From contig JNEN01000758.1 in assembly GCA_000697355.1 (NCBI GenBank), positions 55,012-119,011 on the forward strand: a stretch of DNA of 64,000 bases. The letters are read 5' to 3'. The position numbers were made by a program, and so were the translations under genes. The stretch is from Syncephalastrum monosporum B8922. Taxonomy: Eukaryota > Mucoromycota > Mucoromycetes > Mucorales > Syncephalastraceae. The notes under the pieces were generated by a model. That model worked only from the letters and a program-made list of their open reading frames with translations. It did not search any database and had not been told where the DNA came from. This document shows, piece after piece, positions 26,009 to 38,769 of this stretch. Positions within the stretch are counted from its first letter, which is position 1. The number at the start of each line of letters is the position of its first letter.

Positions 26009-26238
26009 TTTATGTCTTGGAAGCAGACTTTTTTGGGGGGGGGGGAATGTTTCGGTCTTTCTTTTCTCTGTTTCTTTAGAATGGAAACTCAAATGGTTTG
26101 TGTCACTTCAATGGCGGGGAATTCAGTCACTCTCGCATCTCTTTCCAGTTCGATACTCTCTCACTCATCGCTATCGCTACAGCTACAACTACAGCTACAG
26201 CTACAGCTATAACGACAACTAAAACTAAAACTATCACT

Positions 26239-27795
26239 ATGCCACGGCTCACGGTCGACGTCTCCACCAGTCGTCCTTATGTCTTTTGCTTCTACGTCTC
26301 GGGGCATGGTAAAGCAGAATATAATTGTCTTCGCTTGTTTCTGTTTGTTCTTACGCTATCACTCTGTATGATATATCAGGGTGGGGCCATGCCACACGGG
26401 CCAACCAGATCATCTCTGACATTCTGCGTCTACCGGCGGGACACACTGTGCATGTCATTTCCAACGCCTCGAGCTTCATCTTCCAAGGCGTGATGGAGCA
26501 GGGAGCTGTCTACCGCCAGGCTGACATTGACGCAGGTGTTGTACAACCGCTTGCTTACACCGTCGACCGCGAGCAGACCATTGCCAACCTCCGCACCTTC
26601 CTTGAGCGACGGCCAGAGACCCTCGCAAACGAAGCCGCCTGGCTAAAGTCTGTCAAGGCGGACTGTGTCATTGGTGATGCGCCGTTTCTTCCCTGGTAAC
26701 TTATTCTCTGTTTCTTATTGCTTTATTATCCAATAAGGTGCGAACGCGGAGACTCGTGCTGATCGAAATGGAAATTTCCATGATAGTGCTGCTGCAGCCA
26801 TGGCAGGTATACCAGCTGCGATCGCGAGCAACTTTACATTCGATGAGGTGTACAATGGCCTCTGTGAAGGGGACAGTCTCGATGACGAGATCCGTCGCCT
26901 CGTACGCGTCACGGTCGATGATTATCGCCATGCCGATTTGTTGATACGCTTGCCAGGGGCGATCCGGATACCCTCCTTTGACGACGCCGAATGCCTCGTA
27001 CCCACTACGCCCGTGAACACGACCTTCCCCGCCGAACTCAAAAAGAAGGGCGTCGTGAACGGCAAGATCCAGCTGCCGTGCACGAGTCCGTCGAGCGTCC
27101 ATTCCAGTCGGAAGCAGTCCCGCCCTTTTGAGCGCCAGATCATCGATATACCACTTGTGTTTCGCCAGTACCGGACTGAGCGGGAGCAGGTGCTCGACGC
27201 GCTCGGCATCCCGCGCGACGTGTACACGACCCACAAGATTCTGCTACTCTCGTTTGGCGGTCAGGCCCTTGGTAAGGGTGGCTGGACCGACCCGCTTCCA
27301 CCCGGATGGATCTGTATCGTGTGCTGTGCGCCCGACACGGTGACGCTGCCCCGCAACTTCTATCGTGCCTCTCGGGACGCGTACGTGCCTGACCTCACGA
27401 ATGCCGCCGACGTTGTCTTGGGCAAGCTTGGGTACGGCACGTGCAGCGAATGCATTGGCCACCATACGCCCTTTGTTTATGTGCCGCGGCCGCAGTTTAT
27501 CGAGGAGTACGGCCTTTTGAAGCTCATGCGTGACCAGGGCAGCGCGGTCGAGCTGAGCCGTGATGATTTTGAGATGGGATACTGGGCAGACAGCATCGAG
27601 CGCGCTTCCAGGCTATCGGGCCGATGCGAAGAGCCCGAACGATTGGTGGCCCACGACGGTGGCCAGATTGCGGCCAAGCTCCTAGAGAAATTCGTGGGCG
27701 AGTGGCAACAGCATCACCGCACATTAGAACAAGTCGTCGAGGAAGACCTGGTCTCGCATCTCTCTTCTACGCTTGAAACACGGCCTGTTGCATAG
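26239..27795 (+). CDS. Stand-alone glycosyltransferase-like protein related to L-arabinokinase N-terminal domain
   Basis: Three exons, 26239-26308, 26380-26695 and 26787-27795, give 464 residues. The fold is GT-B-like. The N-terminal glycine motif is FYVSGHGWGHATR, restored by the first splice. VHVISNASSFIF, WLKSVKADCVIGDAP, IASNFTFDEVY, DYRHADLLIRLPG, ILLLSFGGQALG and VLGKLGYGTCSECIGHHTPF then follow in the order seen in the N-terminal half of plant L-arabinokinase (ARA1). The GHMP kinase half of ARA1 is absent, so arabinose phosphorylation is not expected. The activity is unknown; a UDP-sugar-binding or glycosyl-transfer role is inference. The second acceptor (CATGATAG) is the one that keeps frame and family spacing (PCAAAAMAGIP). 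The 5'UTR holds CTACAG-type repeats at about 26176-26210. It is head-to-head with ERG26, 230 bp apart. Confidence 0.8.
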
Positions 27796-28026
27796 TATTT
27801 ATATATTACCATCTCTCTCTCTTTCTCTCTCCCTCTCTCCCTGCGCACCAAACCCCCCTTTCCTCCCATATGTATCCTCAATTTTCATCCTTCCGCCCTC
27901 CCTTTTCCCTTCCCATCCTATTGTCACATATCCCACATTTCCCTTCTTTCTTCTTCTCTTCCCGCTTGGTTCGAGCAATAGAGACCCGCAAACATGTAGA
28001 GCATTTTCCTCCTTTTATTATCGCAT

Positions 28027-28792
<766 letters not shown>

Positions 28793-30342
28793 CGTGTCGA
28801 GGAAAGAGAAGGACGGGCAAACGCTCAGCGAAAGCGAGGCGGGGAATGGACCCTCTCAGTTGCCTAATATAGTAATTATGCACCCACATCTGAGAAATCA
28901 GATACGCTCTTCTGCCATGAGTGATACTGACCTCGCCTCTAGCATCTGTATTCGCTCGTTATCCTCATTATGCATCTCTCTGGACCTGGGATATGTAGGC
29001 ACGAGAGATCATAGATGCTTTTAGTTGGTAGCCGAGTAGACATGAAAGCTCAATTATCTTTGTTGAAATGAAAGACTACGGAAACGTTGCTCTGCTGCTT
29101 CTTACCCACTGCGAGTCAAGAATGTAACTGGACTCAAGCAGGCAGTAAAAAATATATAAAGCGGCTGCTGTATCGCTTTATGGGTAGCCAGTTAATTTGA
29201 GTAAGAGCATTGTATATCTTTTCATAAGCTTGTGCAGCGATGGCGTTCCCATCATCTATCAGTTCTATTTAGACTATGTACCATTCGTACTTTACCTTCT
29301 GCGGCAACGGTTAAACGCACTGCATGTGTATCGCGCGACTGCAATACTTCGTAGACTATACGTGCTAAGAAGTAGTCCATCGCCGAAGCCACGTATTTGG
29401 TCGAAGTATTGACGCCATCGGTCGATACATGGCATCGTAAAACGAAAAATCGGAACGCATAGCATATCATTTATATAGTATGTAAGCGTATAGACACCCT
29501 ATCGCAACAACAGAGAATACAATTTATCTCATAATAACAGTTAAGTTATTACTGAAAAAGTATTAACGTAGCTGGCTAAGCCAGTTATACCGGTACGACA
29601 CAAAATACTGTAAAAATTGCAGACTTATGCTCGAGCTAACGACTATTTTCGTTCGGCTCGATATAAGAGAAGGCCACTATTTGTCGTACTTATTTCATGT
29701 GACATAGTAGAGGCTGTATGGGTAACAGCCGTAAGTAGAGAATGAGTTGCAGCGGCACAAAAACGAAAATGGTAACTTCTGTGAGGATCGAACTAAGGCG
29801 CCAGATACCAGTGCCAATGATATCACCTTGCTGCACAACATCGCACAGACTGCACTTATTCACATTTCTACACATCACTTCGAATGATATAACTCGATGG
29901 CTATATCTTCAAACTATGGGAGTATTTGTGTAATATGTTTAAAAAGCTGATCCAATTTGTATTTGCCGTGATTGAGATATTAAGATTTCTTTTGACTGAA
30001 ATCAACCTTTATGACGCTGTTATCAAAACTGAATAGCGCAGAATAGCACACTTTTTACAGTTTCATGACAATAATTTTGACGTAAATATTACGCAAGAAG
30101 TGTCCATAAGATATGACCAAAAGGCAAAAACATTGTACGACATAGTAGACGGTGAAACGCTTCGACGAAAGCTCCTGCTACTTGAGAGCTTAGTCGGTTA
30201 CACTGCATGAATAGCTCAAAGACTCGGTCTTTGATAGAGCAGTCATATAGAAGTCTCATAGGCCATACACAGCAGACCATCTTCTGCTTATATAAAGAGC
30301 AAATGGGAAGTTTCAGACTTGGCAGAACTCTCTATACTTGTC
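28793..30342. other. AT-rich gene-poor region
   Basis: 1.55 kb without a supported gene. It holds an orphan TATATAAAG at 29153-29161 and, on the minus strand near 29780-29850, a sequence with a GTTCGATCC motif that recalls a tRNA T-arm but does not fold properly. The right end carries the promoter of the first cysteine-rich gene. Confidence 0.4.
30289..30297 (+). promoter_or_regulatory. TATA box of first cysteine-rich secreted protein gene
   Basis: TATATAAAG 54 bp before the ATG. The second paralogue has TATAAAAG at almost the same distance (57 bp), so the core promoter architecture is shared. Confidence 0.6.
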
Positions 30343-30860
30343 ATGCGCTTCACAACGCTCACCGCCCTATCTGTCTTTGTTGCGACTAGCCTTGGTGTTG
30401 CCGTACCTGATAAGAAACGCAACATCATTGACGAGATTTTCCGTAAGTAGTTTGCTGTTGGACGCAATGAATGATGTGCTTATGTGCCCATACTTACATT
30501 TCTGCTACAGAAGCCGAGATCGGCTTGAACTATGATGGCCGTATTGCGCAGGAACATCACACTAAGAAAATGGACCGCGAGTGTCTAGAATATTGCGCTG
30601 AAAATACCGGCAATTATCGCCACTGCTTGCGCGAGTGTACGTATGATGCTATTGAGCTCGACAAGGGAGTCGATAGCTACGGTGGCATTAAAGACGCATG
30701 CTATGTAAACTACCTTCAAACCTGCGGCTCACAATGTCCCAACGTCGGCTACTGTGTCGATGTCAATGGCTTCACTCACGATCTCTGTTCGTGTCACAAC
30801 CCTCCCCCCGTTATTTATGGTACTCCACCCTGCTACCAAACAGTACATTGTACATGGTAA
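30343..30860 (+). CDS. Small secreted cysteine-rich protein (paralogue 1)
   Basis: Two exons, 30343-30442 and 30511-30860, give 149 residues. The N-terminus is a clear signal peptide (MRFTTLTALSVFVATSLGVA), followed at once by DKKR, a likely Kex2 cleavage site. The mature part has 12 cysteines: C-x3-C-x9-C-x3-C-x20-C-x7-C-x3-C-x5-C-x10-C-x-C-x12-C-x5-C, and ends CTW. The second paralogue 1.05 kb downstream shares the same spacing (except the x20 loop), the same intron position at coding nt 100, and conserved GSQCP and NGF-T/N-H words. The function is unknown; secretion and disulfide content suggest a wall-surface, adhesive or interaction role. I do not recognise a named family. Poly-A signal AATAAAA follows at 30901. 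Confidence 0.85.
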
Positions 30861-31908
30861 ATGATATAATGTACGGCGCTAGTATAATTGCCATTGGGAG
30901 AATAAAAATCAATCCTTCTATGTGGTTTTGACTGTAAGGAAAAGTATGGTATCCGTGAGTCAATGAAACAGAATCATCGGCGTGAAGCAAGAAGGTGAGG
31001 CCTCTGTGAGTGAACAAGAATAGTCAGAGATGCCAACATTGTATTTGTCGTAAACGCTCATATGCCGACGCGTTGATGTCATATGTTCGCTGATAGATCC
31101 ATTAATGGACTTCACTCGGATACCTGAATCGGCGTATATTAGCTCCGTTTCTATAGTACCCAGATCTTACCCTGCCTCAGAAGTTCGAATGTCCTGTGCT
31201 GCGACATGTTGTAGCACACGCATGCTGTGTCCATGAACTTTTAATAGCGACGAATGTTCATTGGCACTGGTACCATTTAGTGTGAGAGCGGGTTTCGGGA
31301 TGACGCTAATGAAAACAATAGTGAAAAGAGCCTCTGCAAAAAAATAAAATAAAAAATAACACCTCAAGGATGACTTTGTGTCACTTTAGATATCGGCGGT
31401 TATAATCATGCATATCCATAGACGAAATAAAGACGTCCAGCTGAGATTTTAGCATTACCCATACAGCTTAACAAAGAAATCCATAAGCGCATGTATCACC
31501 GATGTCCTAGCGTTCCGAAGTTTGCGTGAGGTATTCATGGTCAAGCATGACTGCTTTTATGCAGTAGCACATACATACCATTCAAGTGAATTCGTCGAAC
31601 CGGACCTTCCCGAAAAAGCAAAAAGGTGGTTACCCTGCGCTATTCTGGCGCACTGGTTTTTTTTTTTTTTATTTCACAAGGCTTTTTTTCAAACAACTAA
31701 CGATGATATAATGTTTCGTGAAGTTAACCACTAGCTTAGTCACACCTTGTTTTGTTCGGAACGCGACTGACAGCCATCGAATGGACGGGACTCGTTACAC
31801 TGTAGGGGTGAAGTCATTAGAAACACGTAGAGCGACCCATGCAGCAAACAATATAAAAGCACGCGACTTCCATCACACAACCTTTACAAAAGTACAGTAT
31901 CTCGTAAC
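30861..31908. other. Intergenic region between the cysteine-rich paralogues
   Basis: AT-rich spacer holding the 3' end of paralogue 1 and the promoter of paralogue 2. No other supported gene. Confidence 0.4.
31852..31859 (+). promoter_or_regulatory. TATA box of second cysteine-rich secreted protein gene
   Basis: TATAAAAG 57 bp before the ATG. Confidence 0.55.
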
Positions 31909-32367
31909 ATGCGCTTTGCCACATTCACTACCGTGTCCGCTCTAATTACTTTGGCCCTGAGTGCCACCGTTCCCGAGAAGCGTGGCTGTGCCGACCAGGA
32001 AGTTTTTGGTAAGGCAGACGATGCGTGTATCTGCACTGGCTAACACCTTTGTCCTTTAGAACAAGATTTTGGTAGACAAGAATCAGTGGATATCAGCTGC
32101 TATAACCGCTGTCTCGAGGAGGATGCTTTCCCAGACCGCTGCCTCTCCAAGTGCTCCCGCGACGGTCTCCTCGTGGCAAACGGCCGATATGAACGTGTGT
32201 GCCAGCTACCCTACTTGAAGCAATGCGGCTCGGAGTGCCCGACTGTCGGTATCTGCAGGGATCAGAACGGTTTCAACCACCTTCTCTGCTCTTGCCATCG
32301 CGATCACGGCCCTGTCCCAGGAATCCCCGACTGTCACGATGTCCAGAAGTGCTCCTGGGGCTGGTAG
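31909..32367 (+). CDS. Small secreted cysteine-rich protein (paralogue 2)
   Basis: Two exons, 31909-32008 and 32060-32367, give 135 residues. The signal peptide is MRFATFTTVSALITLALSA, followed by PEKR, a likely Kex2 site. The cysteine frame is C-x3-C-x9-C-x3-C-x15-C-x7-C-x3-C-x5-C-x10-C-x-C-x12-C-x5-C, identical to paralogue 1 apart from a loop five residues shorter. One additional cysteine sits just after the KR. Exon 1 has exactly 100 coding nt in both genes, and the intron phase is the same, so they arose by duplication. Conserved words are CGSECP, NGFNHLLCSCH and the CSWGW end. Function and family are unknown. An AATAAAC signal is at 32388. Confidence 0.85.
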
Positions 32368-34608
32368 ATGATTAAAAACTTGTATCAATAAACACTTGTA
32401 TCATATTTGCAAAATATCAGCTCAAATGTTCACTGATAAATGACAAGAGTGATGCTTATTCGAGAAGTTCCCTAGTTGACATGAGTAATCGTTACATTGC
32501 TGGTGATACCATATTACTTTTTAGCATGTCATACCTAATGGTCACAACACGTCTTGCTTCCTTTTCCCCAGAAAAAATTGAACGAAGTATAATTTCCGCT
32601 CGATTGATGCAACATACTATAGGCGCATAAAAACTAACTAAAAAGCCTATAGACTCTTTTGGTTCCTGAGCTCTAGTTGACAGAGATACAACAAAGAGCT
32701 TCGTGTATCTGGAAAGCTACTTTAAGCAGTACTTATTTTGGTTCGTGGCATTCTCGATGTCGCGCCTAGGTGGATCATGACCGCGTACATTCGTTGAAGT
32801 ACCATATGTTTGTGTATATGTGGTCGCTGTCAGACGTCACCCTTTTATGTGTAACGTACTGCGACAATACCCCGACTGGCTTTTTTGCAGATATGCTGTG
32901 CAACGTGTGCGCCAGATTGCTAGGACAAAAGCGTTCAAGTTGATAGGGCGGCTCTGCGCATGTTTATGTCATTTGAAGACCCATAGTATCTGAACAACAT
33001 TTGTATATCTTAAACCAGCTAAAAAAACAATGCAGGAAGGAAACGGAGTGGGAAGGTGTTGCCCGATGTAAGTGACGGTACGAAGACGTGCGTGTAGTTT
33101 ACCCGCAACTATATGATGTGAAGCCCTTGTACGTCATATAAACTGGCAGCAAAGACAGTCTATTAACACGGTATGCATCAAGATCCCTGTATATTCTGTA
33201 TCCCTAAGTATGTGGTAGGCTATGACACACGATACTCGCTGAATCGAATTGACAGTATTGAGTCTTTTGATTTCTCATCGGTTTCTCACCTTCTTACATA
33301 TGGTTTGAACGTTTCATTGTTTGGCTCAAGTACCTCACATGACGTCTTATCACGAGCTTTGTTTCATGTAACCCTTCGGGTGCCGTACTTCTCTCTGTTG
33401 ACATAACATCATCATCAAAAGTTTGGAAGCGCAAAGAGTCCAAATATGTTACACAGGTTACACTGCATTGCATCTCGATCTAGCACAATATCGGGCCTTT
33501 GACACAGATGGTGCGGATTACATATGAACGAGCTTTATCAACACGACATGGACTTAAACACGCGTAGAAATGCAGAGAAGGATCGTACCGGAGCAAAATA
33601 ACCTACTAAGGCTGTTTGTACGTAAACCTATGCTGCCCAATGATTATTTTTATCTCCCTTTCTACCGGAAAACGCCCTTCATGCAAGTACTTGTGAGTCG
33701 CTGCGCCTGCGGCTAACAGTGGACGAGAAAGCAGTAGTATGATGGTGTAGTTCTCTCGTTGGATGAAATGCAAATCGTAACAAGACTTTTCAGGCAAGCT
33801 CCTTGTAAGTACGCAAGCGAAAGTGAACTCCGGTCGGACATTGATGCTCGCCTCAGCGATGCGCTTCTCCTATGTTTAGATGTAGTTATACTCTACATAC
33901 CATCACATAGTTCTGCCTGGTGGTGTGCGCAGAGCTGACAATGGTTTCAGCCACAATCCACCTTGGGCATATACACACCGGCTTCTCATTACACAAGCAT
34001 ATGTAATTCCTCCTGTAGAATATTATCTATGGTGTCTGGTGAACATGAGCGAACTTTCACCCGACATGGTATTGCAGTGCTGGCATATACGTACCCTAGA
34101 TCACAAGACCTGCATAGATAGTATGGAGAGGGAAGTGCCAGATTATGCGTTGAAAGTCCGCCATAGAAAGGTGTGCGCCAGAATGGTAGAAAAGTTCCTT
34201 TCGGTCGGATAAATTGCTGAAGGAGCTCTGAATGGATTTGATTTTGATTCCATGTTTCTCCATACATAGCCAGGTCAAGGTGTGTCACATCTGATGCTGG
34301 TCTTCTGCAGGTTGTCTCTCGACTAAATGTTATCATCTTGTATCAGATTATCGTGAGTAGCGGCTCCTTGAAGTCAGTGCGCATTGATTGAATATAATGA
34401 AGAGGGACCCACTGTCAAAGTTGGAGTTGCAGGTACGCAGTGCATAATGAAATGAACAGAATTAAGTGACAGGAGATTACCTTTTGCGGATTTTGAGGGG
34501 ACGAAACGAATCAGAAAACTTACTCATCTAGACGCCACCCAACCAAAATAAGCAAATTTTTTTTTGTGGTTTCTGAACCAACTTCCTTTTTCTCCTCAAA
34601 CTTTTGAC
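32368..34608. other. Long AT-rich gene-poor region
   Basis: 2.2 kb without a supported gene. An orphan TATAAA at 33137-33142 lies 31 bp before an ATG at 33173 that opens a 77-codon frame with no resemblance to the neighbouring cysteine-rich genes. An unrecognised frame at 33925-34212 contains several Cys and His but no family signature. Confidence 0.4.
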
Positions 34609-36445
34609 ATGTCCGAGGTCGAGAACGCTGCCAACCTCCAGAAGGACCCCTTGACGGGTGAGATGATCTCCAAGTCGTAAGTCATTGTATAGCGCTCAGC
34701 TGGATTCATCCATTTAACATGGCATGCGTATAGCGAGCTCAAGCGTCGCTTGAAGCAGCGCGAGAAGGAGGCTGCCAAGGCTGCCAAGGCTGCTGCTGCC
34801 CCTGCCGCGGCCACCAAGGAGAAGTCCAAGAGCGCTGAAGAGGGCGAGGAGGAGCTGAACCCCAACGTAAGTCGATAAGAAATGGAAGGTGGAGTGCCCG
34901 GAATATTGATGTATGATGTTTCGCAAAAAGCAATACTTTGAGCTGCGCAGCAAGACGATTCAGGCACGCCGTGAGGACCTGTCGCCCAACCCCTACCCTC
35001 ACAAGTTCCAGGTCGATCTGACGATCACGCAGTTCATCGACAAGTACAGCCACCTCGAGACCGGTCAGCGCCTGGACGAGGAGGTCGTCACCGTCGCCGG
35101 CCGTATCCATAACAAGCGTGCCTCGGGTGCTAAGCTGCGATTCTATGACTTGCACGGCGAGGGCACCAAGATCCAGATCATGGCCTCGGCCCAGGACTCG
35201 GAGGAGGACTACGCTGCGATCCACGACCTGCTGCGCCGTGGTGACATCGTCGGTGTCCGCGGTGTGCCCGGCAAGACCAAGCGCGGTGAGCTGTCCATCT
35301 TCCCCAAGACGGTCCAGCTTCTCTCGCCCTGTCTTCGCATGCTGCCCAAGGCCCATTACGGCTTTAAGGACCAGGAGCTGCGCTACCGCCAGCGCTACCT
35401 CGATCTGATCATGAACACCAACGTCCGTGACAAGTTCATCACGCGCTCCAAGATGATCTCGTACCTGCGCAACTTCTTGAACGAGCGCGACTTCTTGGAA
35501 GTCGAGACCCCGATGATGAACATGATTGCTGGTGGTGCGACCGCCAAGCCCTTCGTCACCCACCACAACGACCTCAACCTCGACATGTTCATGCGTATTG
35601 CCCCCGAGCTGTACCTCAAGATGCTGACCGTCGGTGGTCTGGACCGTGTCTACGAGATTGGCCGTCAGTTCCGTAACGAGGGCATCGACCTGACCCACAA
35701 CCCCGAGTTCACCACTTGCGAGTTCTACTGGGCCTACGCGGACATGCACGACGTCATGGACCTGACCGAGAAGCTTGTCTCCGGCATGGTCAAGGAGCTC
35801 TTTGGTTCCTACAAGATCCAGTACCACCCCGAGGGCCCCGAGGGCCCCGCCCTCGACCTCGACTTCACGCCGCCCTTCCGCCGCGTCGACATGATCGAGA
35901 CCCTGGAGGAGAAGCTCAACGTCAAGTTCCCTCCCGGCACCGAGCTCCACACGGACGAGACCAACAAGTTCTTGTCCGACCTGTGTGAGAAGAACGGCGT
36001 CGAATGCTCCGCGCCCCGCACCAACGCCCGTATGCTCGACAAGCTGGTGGGTGAGTACATTGAGGATACATGCATCAGCCCTACCTTCATCATGGGCCAC
36101 CCCATGATGATGTCGCCCCTCGCCAAGAAGCACCGCTCCAAGCCCGGTCTTTGCGAGCGCTTCGAGCTGTTTGTGGCTACCAAGGAGGTGTGCAACGCCT
36201 ACACCGAGTTGAACGATCCCTTCGACCAGCGTGAGCGTTTCGCCCAGCAGGCCAAGGACAAGGACGCCGGTGACGACGAGGCCCAGATGATCGACGAGAA
36301 CTTCTGCCAGGCTCTCGAGTATGGTTTGCCCCCTACCGGTGGTTGGGGTATGGGTCTTGACCGTCTTGCCATGTTCTTGACCAACTCGAACAACATCAAG
36401 GAGGTCCTTCTCTTCCCTGCCATGAAGCCCGAGGAGCAGCACTAG
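34609..36445 (+). CDS. KRS1: Lysyl-tRNA synthetase (class II)
   Basis: Charges tRNA-Lys. Three exons, 34609-34676, 34734-34866 and 34931-36445, encode 571 residues. A Lys/Ala-rich N-terminal extension (about 20-65, [20 protein letters not shown]) of the kind that binds tRNA nonspecifically comes first. The OB-fold anticodon-binding domain (about 100-200) has [19 protein letters not shown]. The catalytic core shows [10 protein letters not shown] (motif 1), [11 protein letters not shown] and [20 protein letters not shown] (motif 2), and [16 protein letters not shown] (motif 3). All motifs are intact and length is normal for the cytosolic eukaryotic enzyme. Codon use is strongly GC-ending, which creates a long chance open frame on the opposite strand. 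The gene is convergent with ESF1. Confidence 0.97.
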
Positions 36446-36748
36446 ATAACCTTCCATCCTCTTTCCACATACATACTTATCTTGTATTGCTTCCTTTTAT
36501 CTTTGTTTCCCTTGTCATCATTCTTAATATACACACACGACCTTGTTTTCTTTTGATTTAAGAAAAAAGCATGATGATTATAAACTTTTTGTTCCCATTG
36601 TAAATGGTATAAATGAAACATGATTATGCAAGAGAGGCAATTAAAAAAAAAAAAGATAGCGGTGCGAGCGTGAATGTGAGTGGCATGTGTGAGGGGATGT
36701 GTGAATAGTGTGCTGCATAATAAAATGCATACTGATAGATAAGAATGA
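36446..36748. other. Convergent 3' spacer between KRS1 and ESF1
   Basis: AT-rich terminator region shared by two converging genes. Nothing else seen. Confidence 0.4.
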
Positions 36749-38769
36749 TTATGAATGACGGGCACGCTTGGTGCGATCGTTGAGCAGCTTCTCCATGTTC
36801 TTGGTACGCTTGAACTGCGGGTTGTTGGGGTCGATCGCAAAGTGGTGCGACTCGTGGAGAGCAGAGAAACGCGGATCGCTCGTGTCGAGCTCGAAGTCGT
36901 CCTTGGCTGCGAGACGAGCCTGCTCGGCGATCTTCTTGGACTTGCGACCCTTCTTCTTGGCCGCCTTCTCTTGCTTCATGACCTCCTTCATGTTGAAGCC
37001 CTCGCCTTCGACCGCATCGCCCATCAACAGCTCGAGCTCGGCTCGTTCTCGATCGCGCTCCTCTCGCTCCTCCTTGGTCAATTTCTTCTTCTTCTCCTTC
37101 TTGTCTTTCTTGGTGCTCTGCATACCCTCTTCTTCCATTTCCTGCAATGTCTCCTTGAAGTAAGGGTCGTCCTCCATCTCCGCCGCACTGTCCACATCGT
37201 CTTCTTCTTCTGCTTCTTTTCTCTTGGCATCCGGACCCTGGGAAGTCTTCTTGCGGTCTTTCTTGGCCTGGCGCTTCTCGCGTTGCTTGCGCATGTACTT
37301 TTCGATCGAGGTTTCCTCCTTGGTGCCATTCATCTTTTGGTCGACAGCCTCCTCCACAGCCTCGCTAAGACCGGGCGCAAACGTGATTTCCATGTCGCCC
37401 TCCTCCTCGAACTCGCGGCCCTCAAAGGTATTGTCTTCGGTATTCAGCAGCTTACGGTACTTTTCGCGCATGGCCGCCACATCATCGTCGCCGCTTTCGT
37501 CCGAGTCGGAGGCGAGGTAGGTATCAAAGTTGAGGTTCTCCAGGTCATCCTCGGTAAACTTACGCCGCGTGACGTGGATACGGTCGCGGGCATCGGCGTC
37601 CCAGGTAAGTTTGACCTTGGTGTGCTGCAGGGCCTCGGTGTTGAACTCGGGCACCTTGTAGTCGTCGGGTGCGACCGTGGCCGTCTCGCGTGGCTCGTCC
37701 GTAAACTCCATGTCGTCTGGAATGTACCGCAAGTCGAAAAAGTTGGCACTGCTTTCGTACTCGTTGCCGTCGCAGGCATTGTAGATCGCCTGAGCTGTCT
37801 CGACCGAGTCACACTCGATCACCGCATAGTAATACTTGAGACGTTCGAGCTGATACTTGCGCAGGGCTTCCTGGTCAAACTCGCCCTCCTCATCGTCGTC
37901 ATCGTTATCCTCGTCTTTTTCTTTCTCCTCCTCTTCGTCGTCACGTGCGCCCTCCTTGACCTGGAAAATCTCCTTCGGCGGGCCCTCGAGGTCCTCGCGA
38001 GCCATTCGCTCCTTGCCAAACTCGGATGGGTAGATCGACACACGTTCAATGACACCCCCTGCCGGCTTGAATCCACCCAGCACCTTGAGCAGATCGACGG
38101 CCTGAAGCCGGTCCCAGTCCATGTTGACAGCTGCAATACGTCGGGTGGCATCGCCCGTAGGAATCTTGTCCTGCTCATCTGCAGAGGACTCTGCCTCGTC
38201 CTCTTCCTCCGTCTCATCGTCCGTGTCAGATTCAGACAAGGCGCCTTCGCCACGCATCACATCCAGGCCCTGTGCGCGCTTCTTCTTGAGCATCCGGCTG
38301 ACCGAGTCACCTCCCTCTTCTTCGTCGTCTTCTTCCTCAGAATCTTCTTCATGTTCGCTAATCTCGTCTCGCTGGTTCTCCTTATCCGCCGCTAGTTCGC
38401 GTTCGAGATCAGACAAACTCTGCTCATTGTCGTCCTCCTCCGATTCGGATTCCTCAAGATCATAGAAGCGCTTCAGGTCTTCGTTGGTTTCGCCTTCCAG
38501 AGGACGACCGTACTTGTCTACTCTGGCTGGAGAAGGTAGTTCAGCACACAGCTATGCAAGACCGTATATTAAAACTTACGTCCGCTCTTGTCAGCACCAA
38601 AGTCTTTGGAAGTCAACATGGATTCGAAACGCTTGTCAATTTTGACCTTGCGATCCTCCTTTTTCAGTCGTCTGAAGCGAGGATCATTGTGAACATGCTT
38701 GAAACGGTTGTCGTTCGTCACTGGTTTCTTGTTTTGCTGCTTCGCCTGGTTTCTGCCCTTGTCGACCAT
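36749..38769 (-). CDS. ESF1: ESF1 nucleolar pre-rRNA processing protein
   Basis: Nucleolar factor needed for 18S rRNA maturation. Two exons on the minus strand, 38769-38580 and 38526-36749 (53-nt intron), give 655 residues. The basic N-terminus has RFKHVHNDPRFRRLKK and KIDKRFESMLTSKDF, a family hallmark. After the splice comes VDKYGRPLEGE. Long Glu/Asp-rich stretches flank the central ESF1 RRM-like domain (AAVNMDWDRLQAVDLLKVLG, YYYAVIECDSVETAQAIYNA). The C-terminus has lysine-rich segments and the NUC153 domain DPRFSALHESHHFAIDPNNP. All domains are present in normal order. Low-complexity acidic codons generate a 546-codon antisense frame that is not a gene. Confidence 0.93.

Noticed and set aside
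29775..29850. tRNA-like sequence on the minus strand (GTTCGATCC box, possible 7-base loop with GGC)
   Set aside because: A 6-bp acceptor-like pairing can be drawn, but T-stem and D-stem do not pair and the A-box is missing. At most a decayed tRNA-derived fragment.
33173..33406. 77-codon frame after an orphan TATA box
   Set aside because: Tested as a third cysteine-rich paralogue, but the signal peptide, KR site and cysteine spacing are all missing.
34739..36457. 572-codon open frame antisense to KRS1
   Set aside because: The sense strand encodes a complete lysyl-tRNA synthetase with all motifs. The antisense frame follows from GC-ending codons and has no domain structure.
36755..38395. 546-codon open frame antisense to ESF1
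   Set aside because: It is the complement of acidic and lysine-rich ESF1 codons, giving a leucine/valine-rich nonsense protein. ESF1 on the minus strand explains the sequence fully.
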